A DNA stretch of 64,000 bases from Leptospira vanthielii serovar Holland str. Waz Holland = ATCC 700522 (GTDB taxonomy: Bacteria > Spirochaetota > Leptospiria > Leptospirales > Leptospiraceae), in assembly GCF_000332455.1 (NCBI RefSeq), contig NZ_AOGY02000051.1:364075-428074 (forward strand). Direction: 5' to 3'. A program made the translations under genes and the position numbers. Below, piece by piece: positions 36,594 through 47,359 of the stretch (positions within the stretch are counted from its first letter, which is position 1; the number at the start of each line of letters is the position of its first letter). Under the pieces are notes generated by a model. That model saw nothing but the letters and a program-made list of their open reading frames with translations, did not search any database and was not told where the DNA came from.

Positions 36594-38692
36594 AAATAGG
36601 TTCTCTTTTTGGATTCGAGAGATTTTTCGTACTGCGCCCGAGCGGCCCTTTTGTTTTCATAGGCTTCCGATAAACTTGGGTTCAGATCAATGGCAGTCTG
36701 AAAACTAGAAAGGGCTTTTTTAAATTCCCCATTTTTGAAATAACAAACTCCCAAATAATTATACGCTTTGGAAGAAACACTCGGAGTGACATCAGAACGA
36801 GTAATGACTGTTAGTTCTTCAATGGCCTTTTCCCGGTCGACAAGGGAACCCGAATCAATAAGAATTTTAGAAAGTACAAGTTTTGATTCCATATCTTCTG
36901 GATCGATATGGGTGGCACGAAAGGCTTCTTCTTTCGCTCGTTTCGAAAGCCCAGAGTTTCCGCTACCCGCATAACTTAAGGCAAGTTTTCTATGGGCCAG
37001 TTTGATTTCTTTAGGATCTTTGGAATTTTCCAAAACATAGACTAACACCTTTTCTGCGGCCAGATAGTTTTTGGTTTGGATGTAGACATCGGCAAGTTTC
37101 AACCTCGCTTCATAAAGTTCCGGTTTCCAGGCAATAGCTTCTTCGAATTCAGAAATGGCTTCTGTATAAAAACGATTTTCCAAATAGTAATCGGCAATGG
37201 CTAACCTTGAGGGAACATGGTTCGGATCCAGGGCCTGCGATTTACGAAGCGACTCAATGGCCATAGTCGGTTTTCCGGCATGTAGGTAAGTTAGGCCTAA
37301 GTTGTAATAGGCCGATTGGTTTTTGGGATTTAAGGAAAGGGCCCCTTCAAAGGCCGTAATGCTTTCCGAATACCTTTCCATTTCATCTAAGATGATTCCG
37401 AGATTTACATAAGCCGTTTCGGAATAGGAATCTCCCGGTGTTAGGCGGATGATCCGGCGAAACAAACTTTCGGCCTCCACCAGTTCCCCTTTTTTATAAT
37501 AGAGCTCGGATAGTGCAAAGAGCGAGTCCACGTCCGAGGGTTTGAGTAACAAAGCTTTTTGTAAGGCCGTGATGGCCATATTGGTTTGGCCCATCGAAAG
37601 GAAGGCATCGGCAATATAGCGATACACTTCTGGTTCATTGGCATTGGAATCCAGGGCCTTTTGGAAGTATTTGGCCGCTTCCTCATGAACTTTTTTTTTC
37701 AAATACACCAAACCTAAGTTATAGTAGGATTTGGCATCGTTTGTTTTGAGACGAATCACTTCTCGGAAGTAATACTCGGCCCGGTCATAGTCTTCTCTTT
37801 GGTAAAAGATAGTTCCTAGATGTCCATAAGACAAAACAGCCGTTTGGGAATTCGGAGCCGTCTGCACTACCTTTTGGAACTCGGAGATGGCCTCAGCCAT
37901 ATTTCCTTGTTTTAAATAACTAATGGCTAGGTTGTAAGTCAGAGTGACATCGGTCGGCGCAAGCGACTGCCCTTCTTTGTATGCTTCGATGGCGCTTGCC
38001 GGATCTCCAATCTCTTGGAATAAATTCCCTTGTAAAAGCGAGACTCGGTAGTCATTCGGGGCAATTTCTTTGGCTCTTTGGGCGGCACGCCTTGCTTCTT
38101 CAAACTTACCGGCATGTTTGAAAGCGAGTGATAAATTGTAATAAGCAAAATAGTTTTTGGAATCGTATTGGATGGCTTTTTCCAATCGTTCGATGGAGTT
38201 CACATAACGACCGGCTTCATCATACATGACCCCAAGCACTGTCAGTGCGATCGACTTGTCTTCATCAGAACCAGGGGAATTGAGGAATTCTTCGCAAACC
38301 GTTCCCACTCGGTTCACATACCGGTTGTGGTAGGCATTTAGGCAGGCAGCGAGCTTGGGATTGACGGAATCATCTGGAAGGTAGGGTTTATCAACAAGAA
38401 GGTCGAGAGCTTTTTTATCCCGAGGAAGGTTACCGAGGGCTCTCGCGATTTCTTCTGGATTCTTTTTTTTCTCTAGATACCACCAGTAGGCTGCCGTTAA
38501 AAATCCAAGGACAAAGAAAACGAGAACACTCCAAAATAGAAACGACAAAACCGGACGGCGAGCCGTGGTTTCAGATTCATAAGTAGTTTCTTTTTCTTTC
38601 CCCAGGTTCCGTAAGTATGGATCTTCCTGGTAATAACTTGGCTGTGAGGATTGTTCCTCTATACGAAACCGGTTTTTTTGGATGGGATCCAT
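36590..38692 (-). CDS. Membrane-anchored TPR-repeat protein
   Basis: The 700-residue protein has a cytoplasmic N-terminal 48 residues, one membrane segment (about 49-68, LSFLFWSVLVFFVLGFLTAA), then about 14 tetratricopeptide repeats to the end (YFAYYNLSLAFKHAGKFEEA, AVLSYGHLGTIFYQREDYD, KSYYNLGLVYLKKKVHEEA, AYNYLGVCYFKNGEFKKAL). TPR arrays dock partner proteins. Its place between nusB and a methyltransferase does not by itself point to a role. It is seven bases after nusB and is probably in the same operon. Confidence 0.92.
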   Translation of the reverse strand: MDPIQKNRFRIEEQSSQPSYYQEDPYLRNLGKEKETTYESETTARRPVLSFLFWSVLVFFVLGFLTAAYWWYLEKKKNPEEIARALGNLPRDKKALDLLVDKPYLPDDSVNPKLAACLNAYHNRYVNRVGTVCEEFLNSPGSDEDKSIALTVLGVMYDEAGRYVNSIERLEKAIQYDSKNYFAYYNLSLAFKHAGKFEEARRAAQRAKEIAPNDYRVSLLQGNLFQEIGDPASAIEAYKEGQSLAPTDVTLTYNLAISYLKQGNMAEAISEFQKVVQTAPNSQTAVLSYGHLGTIFYQREDYDRAEYYFREVIRLKTNDAKSYYNLGLVYLKKKVHEEAAKYFQKALDSNANEPEVYRYIADAFLSMGQTNMAITALQKALLLKPSDVDSLFALSELYYKKGELVEAESLFRRIIRLTPGDSYSETAYVNLGIILDEMERYSESITAFEGALSLNPKNQSAYYNLGLTYLHAGKPTMAIESLRKSQALDPNHVPSRLAIADYYLENRFYTEAISEFEEAIAWKPELYEARLKLADVYIQTKNYLAAEKVLVYVLENSKDPKEIKLAHRKLALSYAGSGNSGLSKRAKEEAFRATHIDPEDMESKLVLSKILIDSGSLVDREKAIEELTVITRSDVTPSVSSKAYNYLGVCYFKNGEFKKALSSFQTAIDLNPSLSEAYENKRAARAQYEKSLESKKRTYF

Positions 38693-38699
38693 TATGCTC

Positions 38700-39122
38700 T
38701 TACTGGGGTTTGTTCGCTAAGATCTCCTTCTTATAGAAGGCGTCTAACAGTCCGTTGATAAACTGAGCTGATTCTTCCGTTTCAAATTCTTTGGTGAGCT
38801 CCACTGCCTCATTGATAACAACGGGGGCGGCAAGGAAAGGTTCCTTTTGCAAACTAAGAATCGATAAACGTAAAATACAGCGGTTGACAACGGAAATACG
38901 CGAAAGTTCCCAATTCTCCGAATACTTCTTGATTAGAGTATCGATGTTTTTTCGATTTTCGACCACTCCTTTCACAAGAAAGACAGCATAATCCTTTTCT
39001 TCTCTAGTGATTTTTTTGTCGTACCAATCGAATTTCATCGCCCGGTCCGGATCGGTTCCGACCAGGTCAATTTGGTAGAGGCACATCAGGGCAAGACTTC
39101 GCCCGCGGTGTCTAGAACTCAT
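38700..39122 (-). CDS. nusB: Transcription antitermination factor NusB
   Basis: The 140-residue all-helical protein has the NusB pattern: [19 protein letters not shown] at the start, [29 protein letters not shown] in the middle (quoted in parts: [23 protein letters not shown]), [14 protein letters not shown] and [12 protein letters not shown]. NusB pairs with S10 (NusE) on boxA RNA for rRNA transcription. The ATG overlaps the ribH stop (ATGA); the ribH-nusB pair is common in bacteria. Confidence 0.96.
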   Translation of the reverse strand: MSSRHRGRSLALMCLYQIDLVGTDPDRAMKFDWYDKKITREEKDYAVFLVKGVVENRKNIDTLIKKYSENWELSRISVVNRCILRLSILSLQKEPFLAAPVVINEAVELTKEFETEESAQFINGLLDAFYKKEILANKPQ

Positions 39123-39586
39123 CCGATCTCTTTGAAAAGATTGGCCATTTCGATGGCAGTGGTGGCGGCTTCGTATCCTTTGTTTCCAGCCTTGGTTCCG
39201 GCTCTTTCGATGGCTTGTTCAATGGATTCTGTGGTGATGACACCAAAAATCACAGGAACCGTTCCATCGGCGACTGATCCCACTTTGGCGGCTTCCCCAG
39301 AAACCAAATCATAATGGGAAGTGGCTCCGCGAATCACAGCACCTAGGCAAACGATGGCAGAGAATTGGTATTTTTTAGATTGTAGAACACGTTTTACGGT
39401 TTGCGGGAGCTCAAAGGCACCAGGGACATAGATCACGGTGACATCGCTATCTGCTATGCCATGTTGTCTGTAAGCATCTTTTGCCCCTTTCAGTAGGGAC
39501 TCGGTGATAAATTCATTGAACTTCGAAACGATGACACAGTGTTTTTGTCCGTTTCCAATTCGTAAACCTTCCAATTGAGCTGTCAT
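39119..39586 (-). CDS. ribH: 6,7-dimethyl-8-ribityllumazine synthase
   Basis: The protein is 155 residues. It contains [15 protein letters not shown] [51 protein letters not shown] with the substrate-binding block and catalytic His, [21 protein letters not shown], and [13 protein letters not shown]. It condenses 5-amino-6-ribitylaminouracil with dihydroxybutanone phosphate in riboflavin synthesis, forming an icosahedral capsid in many bacteria. It lies between a 50-residue gene and nusB. Confidence 0.97.
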   Translation of the reverse strand: MTAQLEGLRIGNGQKHCVIVSKFNEFITESLLKGAKDAYRQHGIADSDVTVIYVPGAFELPQTVKRVLQSKKYQFSAIVCLGAVIRGATSHYDLVSGEAAKVGSVADGTVPVIFGVITTESIEQAIERAGTKAGNKGYEAATTAIEMANLFKEIG

Positions 39587-39609
39587 GTATCCAAAATCCT
39601 AGGGGGGTG

Positions 39610-39762
39610 TTATTTCGCAAGACGAATGACAAGGGTGATCTTTCCGTCTGGATTTTCCACCACTTCAAATCCGTCTCTTTCCAAGGCTTTTTTCGCTCGG
39701 TAGATCGCCAGATTCACGACATTGGTTTTCTCATCCGTCAGTTTTTGTGGTTCCAATTTCAT
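39610..39762 (-). CDS. 50-residue conserved-looking small protein
   Basis: The ATG at 39762 follows a strong G-rich ribosome binding site (GAGGGGGGTCCT). The product reads MKLEPQKLTDEKTNVVNL, AIYRAKKALERDGFEVVEN and PDGKITLVIRLAK. It has a predicted helix then two strands, with balanced charge. It lies 24 bases before ribH in the same direction, so it may open that operon. Function unknown. The ribosome binding site, codon pattern and amphipathic order support a real gene. Confidence 0.65.
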   Translation of the reverse strand: MKLEPQKLTDEKTNVVNLAIYRAKKALERDGFEVVENPDGKITLVIRLAK

Positions 39763-39868
39763 AGGACCCCCCTCGTCTTTTAAAGTTCGGAGTGCACCCT
39801 ATACAATCTTAAATGCCAATGGCTTTACAAGGTAGAATTGTTTTCCTCTTATGTCATATAGGAAGAAA

Positions 39869-40306
39869 ATGAAGAAAAAGAAATCCGTAAAGAAGGTCAA
39901 AAAAAGAAAACCGGTAGTGTATACCGAGAGTGACTTTGTTGTGAAACCTTCCTCTGTTCCCAATATCGGAATGGGACTATTCACCAAACAAACATTATAC
40001 AAGGGCGATACCGTTGGTTATTACATGGGTAAAATCATTACCGATGAACAAGCGGAATCAAACAAATACGTAGATTCAAAATACCTACTTTGGATTTGTA
40101 AAGACTGGTGGATTTACGGGGAAGGTCGCGAGTCCAATTACACCCGTTATATCAATCACTCCTCAAAACCCAACGCAGAACTAATAACCTCTGTGAGATG
40201 GAAAACGGCTAGGTTCAAAGTATTAAAAACGATCCCTGAAGGCGGAGAAATTTTCTTTGATTATGGAAAGGATTATTGGGACAACGTCGACTTCAAACCG
40301 AAGTAA
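39869..40306 (+). CDS. SET-domain protein
   Basis: The ATG at 39869 follows AGGAAG at good distance. After a Lys-rich N terminus, the SET fold is clear: [21 protein letters not shown], then [15 protein letters not shown], the knot motif [15 protein letters not shown], and [18 protein letters not shown] with the catalytic Tyr. There is no post-SET cysteine cluster. Such proteins methylate lysine in proteins; bacterial targets are mostly unknown. The basic N terminus may bind nucleic acid or be a self-substrate (inference). It is divergent from the small gene before ribH. Confidence 0.9.
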   Translation: MKKKKSVKKVKKRKPVVYTESDFVVKPSSVPNIGMGLFTKQTLYKGDTVGYYMGKIITDEQAESNKYVDSKYLLWICKDWWIYGEGRESNYTRYINHSSKPNAELITSVRWKTARFKVLKTIPEGGEIFFDYGKDYWDNVDFKPK

Positions 40307-40317
40307 ATAGAATCATG

Positions 40318-40336
40318 TAGCCAAATCGGCTTTGGC
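40318..40336 (+). terminator. Hairpin after the SET gene
   Basis: AGCCAAA and TTTGGCT form a perfect 7-bp stem with a 5-base loop, 11 bases past the SET stop codon. It is followed by A residues rather than T, so it is a weak terminator candidate. Confidence 0.35.
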
Positions 40337-40363
40337 TAAAAACGAATTATAGAATTTTGCAAG

Positions 40364-40383
40364 CGGTCTCTTAAAGGAGACCG
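40364..40383 (-). terminator. Hairpin spanning the stop codon of the 68-residue gene
   Basis: CGGTCTC and GAGACCG form a perfect 7-bp stem around TTAAAG, and the stop codon of the minus-strand gene lies in the loop. No T run follows on either strand at close range. Confidence 0.4.
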
Positions 40384-40577
40384 TTATTTCCAAAGGATGG
40401 TTTGGTGGAAGTTTTGTTAACATCAGCAGCTTCCAGTGCTTCCATATATTGGATGACAGAATCATCCATACGAAATACTCCTTCCGTACTTTCGTTGTGC
40501 ACAAGCCGGCAAACCAAAAGGTTAGCAGCAAAGAAAAGAAGTGCGAGAACCAAGGGAAAACGATACGCATTCGACAT
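40371..40577 (-). CDS. Small membrane-anchored protein (68 residues)
   Basis: The ATG at 40577 has GGAGG six bases upstream. The product begins MSNAYRFPLVLALLFFAANLL, a membrane segment or signal, followed by a polar tail (STEGVFRMDDSVIQYMEALEAADVN). The family is unknown. The strong ribosome binding site and good hydrophobic segment support a real gene. It is upstream of nothing in its direction except the convergent SET gene. Confidence 0.65.
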   Translation of the reverse strand: MSNAYRFPLVLALLFFAANLLVCRLVHNESTEGVFRMDDSVIQYMEALEAADVNKTSTKPSFGNNGLL

Positions 40578-40643
40578 AAAACCCTCCGATTAGGATAAGC
40601 CTCTTACCGGAGTCTCCCCGAGCAAGAAATTTTTAGAACCGTT

Positions 40644-42230
40644 CTATTGGAAATCTTCGATCCGGATATCCGGGAAGGCATTGTTTTCCGTCTCGGCAGC
40701 CAAAAGGACTTCCTCATCTAAGTCACCCGTAAGCATCTCCTCCAAAGCCAAAAAAAGATTGGTATGGACGTTCGTACGGCGGACTGCATAATCCACCATG
40801 GTTCCTGTTTTCATAATAAAGGCCCAGTCGCTACTTTGTAATAATAAGAGCTCTCGACCCATTTGTTTTAAAATCCGTTTTTGTAATTCCGTTCCCGACC
40901 CAAATTCATGAACTCTTTTGTGCATCCGAATGCTTAAGGAATGGATAAGAGGATAGATCCAATCGTTTGTTGGATTCAGCCACACCTCTCCATATCCATT
41001 TTCTCCCCAACTACTCATCTTCATCTCCACCGACTGGACTCTTGGGAGAGAACGAGCGGCTTCCATGGGATGAGAAAGTTTGATTGTGTTTTGGTTGAAG
41101 TGGATTTTTTTAAATAAAAATTCGATAAACTGCGGACCTTCATACCACCAGTGTCCATACAACTCCGCATCATAGGGAGATACAATCACCGCCGGTTGTT
41201 TGTTAGTTGCATACAAACCTTCCGCTTGGCTGATGCGGTTTCGTAAAAAATCTTCCGCATGGTTTCCGGCAACTTCCATCGCCCAGTCTGGATGGTAGTA
41301 GCCTTTGTCCCCAGTTTTTCCTGTGATCCGAAAGTATTTGATACTGGTATTGATTCGTACTCCGTTGGAATGTAAGTAAGGCGAAATTTCTTCCCAAGGA
41401 AGATCATGACCGATGTCGCGGTAGTATTCTCTGTATCGAAAATCACCCGGATACCCATCGATCGAACTCCAAACTTGTTTGCTACTTTCCGGATCCCGAC
41501 CGAAAGCAAAAACGCCGTGCCCCACTTCTACCGGAGCATAAACTCCGAACTTTGGCCTTGGACTTCCATGTGTGATACCGTGAGTGTCGACAAAAAAATA
41601 CCGAAAACCCTCTCGGTCTAGTTCCTCTTCCAATTTTTGTGTGTATCCACATTCCGAAAGCCAAATCCCTTTGGGGTCACGCCCCCAAATCCTGCGAAAG
41701 GTCCTTCGGCCATTTTTTAGTTGGGAGCGAAAGATAGAGGGTTCAGAATCATAAAACGGTAGGAAGGCATGAGTGGCCGGGCTTGTCATCACTTCCAACT
41801 CACCCGACTCCACAAAAGGTAAAAAAGCTTTGGTTAAGTCACCGCCCTCTTCTTCAAAGATGGATTCTGTATCTAAAAAATGTTCTAAATACCTTTTGGA
41901 TAAATAGTTTAAGTGAGGGTCGTATGTAGTGCGTTTGGTTTCATGTTTTGCTAGACTAATGAGGTTTTTTAAGTATTTACGAAATCCATTTTGTAAATAA
42001 GGGTCTGTCAACATCAAAGAAAGTGTAGGTGTAAAAGACATGGTGATCCGAAAGGGCACCGATTCTTTTTTTAAATTTCTAAAAACTCGGACAAGGGGTA
42101 TATAGGTTTCGAGGATGGCCTCGTTTAACCAATTTTCTTCGATAAAGGGTGTAGCATAACCTGGGTGTCTAACAAATGGTAGGTGGGCATGTAAAACAAA
42201 TACCAAATGCCCTTTCACAAAATGATTCAT
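40644..42230 (-). CDS. GH57-family alpha-glucan branching enzyme or amylase-like protein
   Basis: The 528 residues match glycoside hydrolase family 57 of the 1957-type: VFVLHAHLPFVRHP at the N terminus, then GIWLSECGYTQKLE with the catalytic Glu, YFFVDTHGITHG, VSPYDAELYGHWWYEGP with the catalytic Asp, and SSWGENGYGEVWLNP. The C terminus is helical (RMHKRVHEFG and later). Members form alpha-1,6 branches in glycogen. It is fused in translation (TAATG overlap) to the DUF4912 gene, a common pairing. Confidence 0.92.
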   Translation of the reverse strand: MNHFVKGHLVFVLHAHLPFVRHPGYATPFIEENWLNEAILETYIPLVRVFRNLKKESVPFRITMSFTPTLSLMLTDPYLQNGFRKYLKNLISLAKHETKRTTYDPHLNYLSKRYLEHFLDTESIFEEEGGDLTKAFLPFVESGELEVMTSPATHAFLPFYDSEPSIFRSQLKNGRRTFRRIWGRDPKGIWLSECGYTQKLEEELDREGFRYFFVDTHGITHGSPRPKFGVYAPVEVGHGVFAFGRDPESSKQVWSSIDGYPGDFRYREYYRDIGHDLPWEEISPYLHSNGVRINTSIKYFRITGKTGDKGYYHPDWAMEVAGNHAEDFLRNRISQAEGLYATNKQPAVIVSPYDAELYGHWWYEGPQFIEFLFKKIHFNQNTIKLSHPMEAARSLPRVQSVEMKMSSWGENGYGEVWLNPTNDWIYPLIHSLSIRMHKRVHEFGSGTELQKRILKQMGRELLLLQSSDWAFIMKTGTMVDYAVRRTNVHTNLFLALEEMLTGDLDEEVLLAAETENNAFPDIRIEDFQ

Positions 42231-42997
42231 TATAAAAGTCCCTTTCCTGACCCCGATCCATTAGCGAAAGAAGACGGCCCTTGGTTTAGATCCGTTTTCC
42301 CTTCTTGGTTCCCTGATTTACGAGGGTTCACATAGAACTCAGAAGGATCCCCATCTTTAAAATAATACTCTTCACTTCCCGCTGACTTTGCCACAAGTCC
42401 CATCTCAATCCACTGCGGATGGATCCACTCCTTATCCAAACGGAAGGATTCGGTTCCGACCGGTAAATCCTTTCCAGTAGAATGGAGGGCCGAGATTTCT
42501 TTTTTTTGATAAGAAACAAAGATGGATGTTTGGATGTCTCTTACGGGAAACATAAATTTTAAATAATAAGATTCGGTAAAGGGAGCTAAATCGTAGAAGT
42601 CAGTACGTTCGCTTCCAAAAATATTTTTGTATTCTACCTTCAATCGAAAATGTAAACCATCAGTGGATGGCGATTCCAAATCGATTAAAAGATTCTTTAA
42701 AGTATTCGGAGAAAATTTCCAAAATACAAAGGCTTCCCGAGGTGTCCGAACAAGAACCCGCATAAGATCATCCACTGAAAATTCAGGGTGTTTGGTAAAT
42801 TTGGAATCGTTGTAAATGGATTTTGGCGAAACGGAGAGAGAAGGAGAATCTGTTTTTTTTACGGCTTCCTGAACTGTTTTTTTGGTGGCTTTCTTTGCCG
42901 CTGTGTTTATCGACTTCTCACTAGCAGTGACAACTGACTGTTTCTTTTTTGGGGCAGATTTTTTCTTTGCGCCAACTTTCTTTTCTTCATTTGCCAT
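42230..42997 (-). CDS. DUF4912 protein with Lys/Ala-rich N terminus
   Basis: The first 55 residues are Lys/Ala-rich and likely disordered (KKVGAKKKSAPKKKQSVV). The DUF4912 domain follows (LMRVLVRTPREAFVFWKFSP, RTDFYDLAPFTESYYLKFMFP, IFVSYQKKEISAL). DUF4912 proteins have a carbohydrate-binding-like beta fold and often sit next to GH57 branching enzymes, as here. The basic N terminus may bind the substrate or nucleic acid. The stop overlaps the GH57 start by one base. Confidence 0.88.
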   Translation of the reverse strand: MANEEKKVGAKKKSAPKKKQSVVTASEKSINTAAKKATKKTVQEAVKKTDSPSLSVSPKSIYNDSKFTKHPEFSVDDLMRVLVRTPREAFVFWKFSPNTLKNLLIDLESPSTDGLHFRLKVEYKNIFGSERTDFYDLAPFTESYYLKFMFPVRDIQTSIFVSYQKKEISALHSTGKDLPVGTESFRLDKEWIHPQWIEMGLVAKSAGSEEYYFKDGDPSEFYVNPRKSGNQEGKTDLNQGPSSFANGSGSGKGLL

Positions 42998-43044
42998 GTC
43001 CCAAGCTTAAAGACGAGAAACACCCTCCTTCAATTCTTTTTTAT

Positions 43045-43074
43045 TTGACGTTTGCTTTTTTTCCAAAATACAAT
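43045..43074 (+). promoter_or_regulatory. Sigma-70-type promoter for hpf
   Basis: TTGACG (-35, 43045-43050) and TACAAT (-10, 43069-43074) are separated by 18 bases and lie 26 bases before the hpf ATG. Each hexamer matches five of six consensus positions. Confidence 0.5.
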
Positions 43075-43100
43075 CAATCCATACCAAATTGGGACAAACT

Positions 43101-43388
43101 ATGAAAATCAATTATACCTGGAAACACTTAGACCGCTCCGAAGCCGCAGAGAAATATGCGGACGAAAAACTAGAACGAGTTACAAAATTCGTTCAAAAAA
43201 TCGTATCCTGCGAAGTATCATTTGAAGCCATTCATGGGGAAATCAGCGCTAACATGAAGTTACATGCCGATGGAAACAATTTTAACGCACACAACCAAGA
43301 CAAAGATGTTTATGTTTGTATCGATGGATTGGAAGACAAAATCCTAAGCCAAGTCAGCAAACACCACGATAAAAAAAGCCAACACTAA
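43101..43388 (+). CDS. hpf: Ribosome hibernation promoting factor (short HPF/RaiA)
   Basis: The ATG at 43101 gives 95 residues: MKINYTWKHLDRSEAAEKYAD, quoted here in part as YTWKHLDRSEAAEKYA, then KLERVTKFV, VSFEAIHGEISANMKLHADG, DVYVCIDGLEDKILSQVSKHH. This is the S30AE fold, without the long-form C-terminal domain. It binds the 30S decoding centre and helps store inactive ribosomes. It is followed after seven bases by a TPR-like gene in the same direction. An upstream TTG (43089) would add four residues. Confidence 0.93.
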   Translation: MKINYTWKHLDRSEAAEKYADEKLERVTKFVQKIVSCEVSFEAIHGEISANMKLHADGNNFNAHNQDKDVYVCIDGLEDKILSQVSKHHDKKSQH

Positions 43389-43395
43389 CTCTTTC

Positions 43396-44268
43396 ATGAT
43401 TCAGAAGTCGGAAGAAGCTCTCACCTATCTTTCCAATGGTGAGTTTGAAACTGCAAAATCCCTTTATTCCGTACTTCTGGATCGAGATCCTGAGGATCTT
43501 GCCGCCATCAGCGGTTATTATATTTCCAGCTTTTGGGACCATAGACTTGATTTAATTCTAAAAACAAGAGAAGGAAAAGAAAGAGGAAAACTCCTCCTCG
43601 ATTTTTTTTCCGATTTTGAAACAGAGATCCGTAAACGTGGGTTTCAGTCCACCGATAGTTTTTTTGTCACCCAAGACTGTATTCTAAAAGAAGCAAGAGA
43701 CCACTTAAAACTTGCTTACCAATGGGAAGGAGCCAACGCTCTCGACAAAGATCTGTTACGTGATCTTGCTTCCGCCTTAATCAAAATCAAAGACTATACA
43801 ATGGCCTTAGAAGTATTACTCTATGGAGGAAACAAACAATCCCCGATCCTACTTTATTTTTTAGCCGAAACCCAAGTGATGACGGGAAAAGAAAAAGAGG
43901 GAATTGAAACCTATCGTACAGCCTTCTTAAATGACCCCCAACTTTTTCCCCATACCATGGTTCGTTGGCCCCCACTCCTCACTCTCATCCAAAAGGCAAG
44001 TGAGATCACAGAAAGAGAAGAAGAGATGAAAGAACTAGTTCCTGTCCTTGCTTGGCGGGAAGGTGTCTTTCGACCTTCGAGCAAAAAAGATGAGGCCACC
44101 ATTCAAATTTGGTTTTCGGAACTGAAGCGCCTAACAGATAGTAAAGAAAGAAGTGGTGGGTCGTTTCGACTAGAAGCAAGGATTGAACAGTTTGCACTGG
44201 CCATCTTACAGTCTGCAGACGACATCCGTTCTCGGGATGCCGTCCAGTTTGCAAAGGGATTTGTTTAG
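43396..44268 (+). CDS. TPR-like cytoplasmic protein
   Basis: The 290-residue helical protein begins with one TPR unit (EEALTYLSNGEFETAKSLYSVL) and has further repeat-like pairs (DLASALIKIKDYTMALEVL, YFLAETQVMTGKEKEGIE). There is no signal or membrane segment. Function unknown. It follows hpf closely and may be co-expressed. It is convergent with the putative anti-sigma gene, four bases apart. Confidence 0.8.
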   Translation: MIQKSEEALTYLSNGEFETAKSLYSVLLDRDPEDLAAISGYYISSFWDHRLDLILKTREGKERGKLLLDFFSDFETEIRKRGFQSTDSFFVTQDCILKEARDHLKLAYQWEGANALDKDLLRDLASALIKIKDYTMALEVLLYGGNKQSPILLYFLAETQVMTGKEKEGIETYRTAFLNDPQLFPHTMVRWPPLLTLIQKASEITEREEEMKELVPVLAWREGVFRPSSKKDEATIQIWFSELKRLTDSKERSGGSFRLEARIEQFALAILQSADDIRSRDAVQFAKGFV

Positions 44269-44271
44269 GAT

Positions 44272-44841
44272 CTATCTTTCGACAGATTCAATAAGGAGGC
44301 GAAGTTCGTCTGCTGCCGACTCCCTTCCTGTTTTTTCATAATACAATTCTAATTCACGAAGTCCATACACAGCTCCAGGAGCCGATCGTAAATGATCGAG
44401 TAACTCTCGTTTTTGGTAGGATTCACCCAGGTCAATGCTTGTTGGTTCGTTTTGGTAATTGTTTTGTTCGATGACAACACCGGCAGTGTCGTTACCCGCA
44501 AGGGTTGGCTCTTGGGAATTGCGGCTCGCAAGCACAAAAACAAGGCTTACGGCCATAACAGCAGAAAAGGAATATTGCACCGTTCGGTTTTCGATAAGGT
44601 CTCTAAAAGTGAAGGAGATCTTTTGGCTCGGTTTGTCAAAACTAACGGATTCTAAGAGGTTAAGTAAGCGGGTGTCGAAGTCTTTAGACATTCTGGGAAG
44701 GATGGTGTCTTCCTTTTCCTTCACACGTTGGAAAAGAGAACAAATCTTATTTTCCAGAACCACGTTGTCTGTCTCTTCGGGAAAGAGACCTGGATATTGT
44801 GAACGAAACCAATCTTTTAAATTCATAATTTTATTTTTCAA
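44272..44841 (-). CDS. Putative anti-sigma factor (single-pass membrane protein)
   Basis: The 189-residue protein has a cytoplasmic helical N terminus (NKICSLFQRVKEKED, DTRLLNLLESV), one membrane segment at about 95-110 (FSAVMAVSLVFVLAS), and an extracytoplasmic tail with helices (LLDHLRSAPGAVYGLREL). This layout, and its overlap with the ECF sigma gene, suggest it holds the sigma factor at the membrane. No zinc HxxxCxxC motif is seen. The start is TTG 44841, near GGAG, or ATG 44826. Confidence 0.75.
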   Translation of the reverse strand: MKNKIMNLKDWFRSQYPGLFPEETDNVVLENKICSLFQRVKEKEDTILPRMSKDFDTRLLNLLESVSFDKPSQKISFTFRDLIENRTVQYSFSAVMAVSLVFVLASRNSQEPTLAGNDTAGVVIEQNNYQNEPTSIDLGESYQKRELLDHLRSAPGAVYGLRELELYYEKTGRESAADELRLLIESVER

Positions 44842-45409
44842 AGAACCCTTCTCCTTTATCGTCTTTTTGGATGAGGTGCTTCAAAAACTCCTTGGCCTTG
44901 AAGAGACGACTCTTAACCGTACCTACGTTACATTCCATGATTTCAGCAATTTCGTTATACGAAAGATTTTCGAAATAACGAAGTTCCAAAACCTGTTTGT
45001 AGGAATCTTCTAAGAGTGCGATCTTATCCATTAGATAACGAGACTCCTCAGAAAGTTCCAATTTTTTTTCATATCCGACACGAGAATCCACAAATTGGTT
45101 ATCTCCCGAGTCATCCATGGGTTTTTCCCTACCTCGTTTCTTCTTGGCGAGTAAATCCTTGGACTTATTCACCACAATGCGGTAGAGCCAGGTATAAACC
45201 CCGGCCTCAGCACGAAAGTTTTGGATGGATTTATAACCGGAAATAAGAGCGTCTTGGACAATGTCCTCCGCATCGTCTCCATCTTTTACCATGGAAACGG
45301 CCTTACGGAACAATCGTTCCCGGAATGGAGACACTAAGGTCATATAGGCAGTAGGATCCCCTGCTTTGATTTTTTGGAGGAGGATTTTTTCCTTCTCCCG
45401 CAGGGTCAT
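44831..45409 (-). CDS. ECF-type RNA polymerase sigma factor
   Basis: Starting at ATG 45409 (MTLREKEKILL) gives 192 residues. Region 2 is clear (LVSPFRERLFRKAVSMVKDGDDAEDIVQDALI, in parts: SPFRERLFRKA, DAEDIVQDAL, GVYTWLYRIVVNKSKD), and so is region 4 (QVLELRYFENLSYNEIAEIM, CNVGTVKSRLFKAKE). It is a RpoE-like sigma with a linker rich in charge. It is coupled to the membrane protein downstream. A longer start at 45436 lacks a ribosome binding site. Confidence 0.94.
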   Translation of the reverse strand: MTLREKEKILLQKIKAGDPTAYMTLVSPFRERLFRKAVSMVKDGDDAEDIVQDALISGYKSIQNFRAEAGVYTWLYRIVVNKSKDLLAKKKRGREKPMDDSGDNQFVDSRVGYEKKLELSEESRYLMDKIALLEDSYKQVLELRYFENLSYNEIAEIMECNVGTVKSRLFKAKEFLKHLIQKDDKGEGFFEK

Positions 45410-45494
45410 ATTTTTGCCTTCAAGGGGGCGTGGCATGAGGCCCAGAATTTCGAATCCTAGAATTCCATCAATGTTTTTCGGTGTTTGTTTTGGC

Positions 45495-47318
<1,824 letters not shown>

Positions 47319-47359
47319 AGGACAAACATGGGATAGGGAACCTCCCTATCCAGAAAAAA

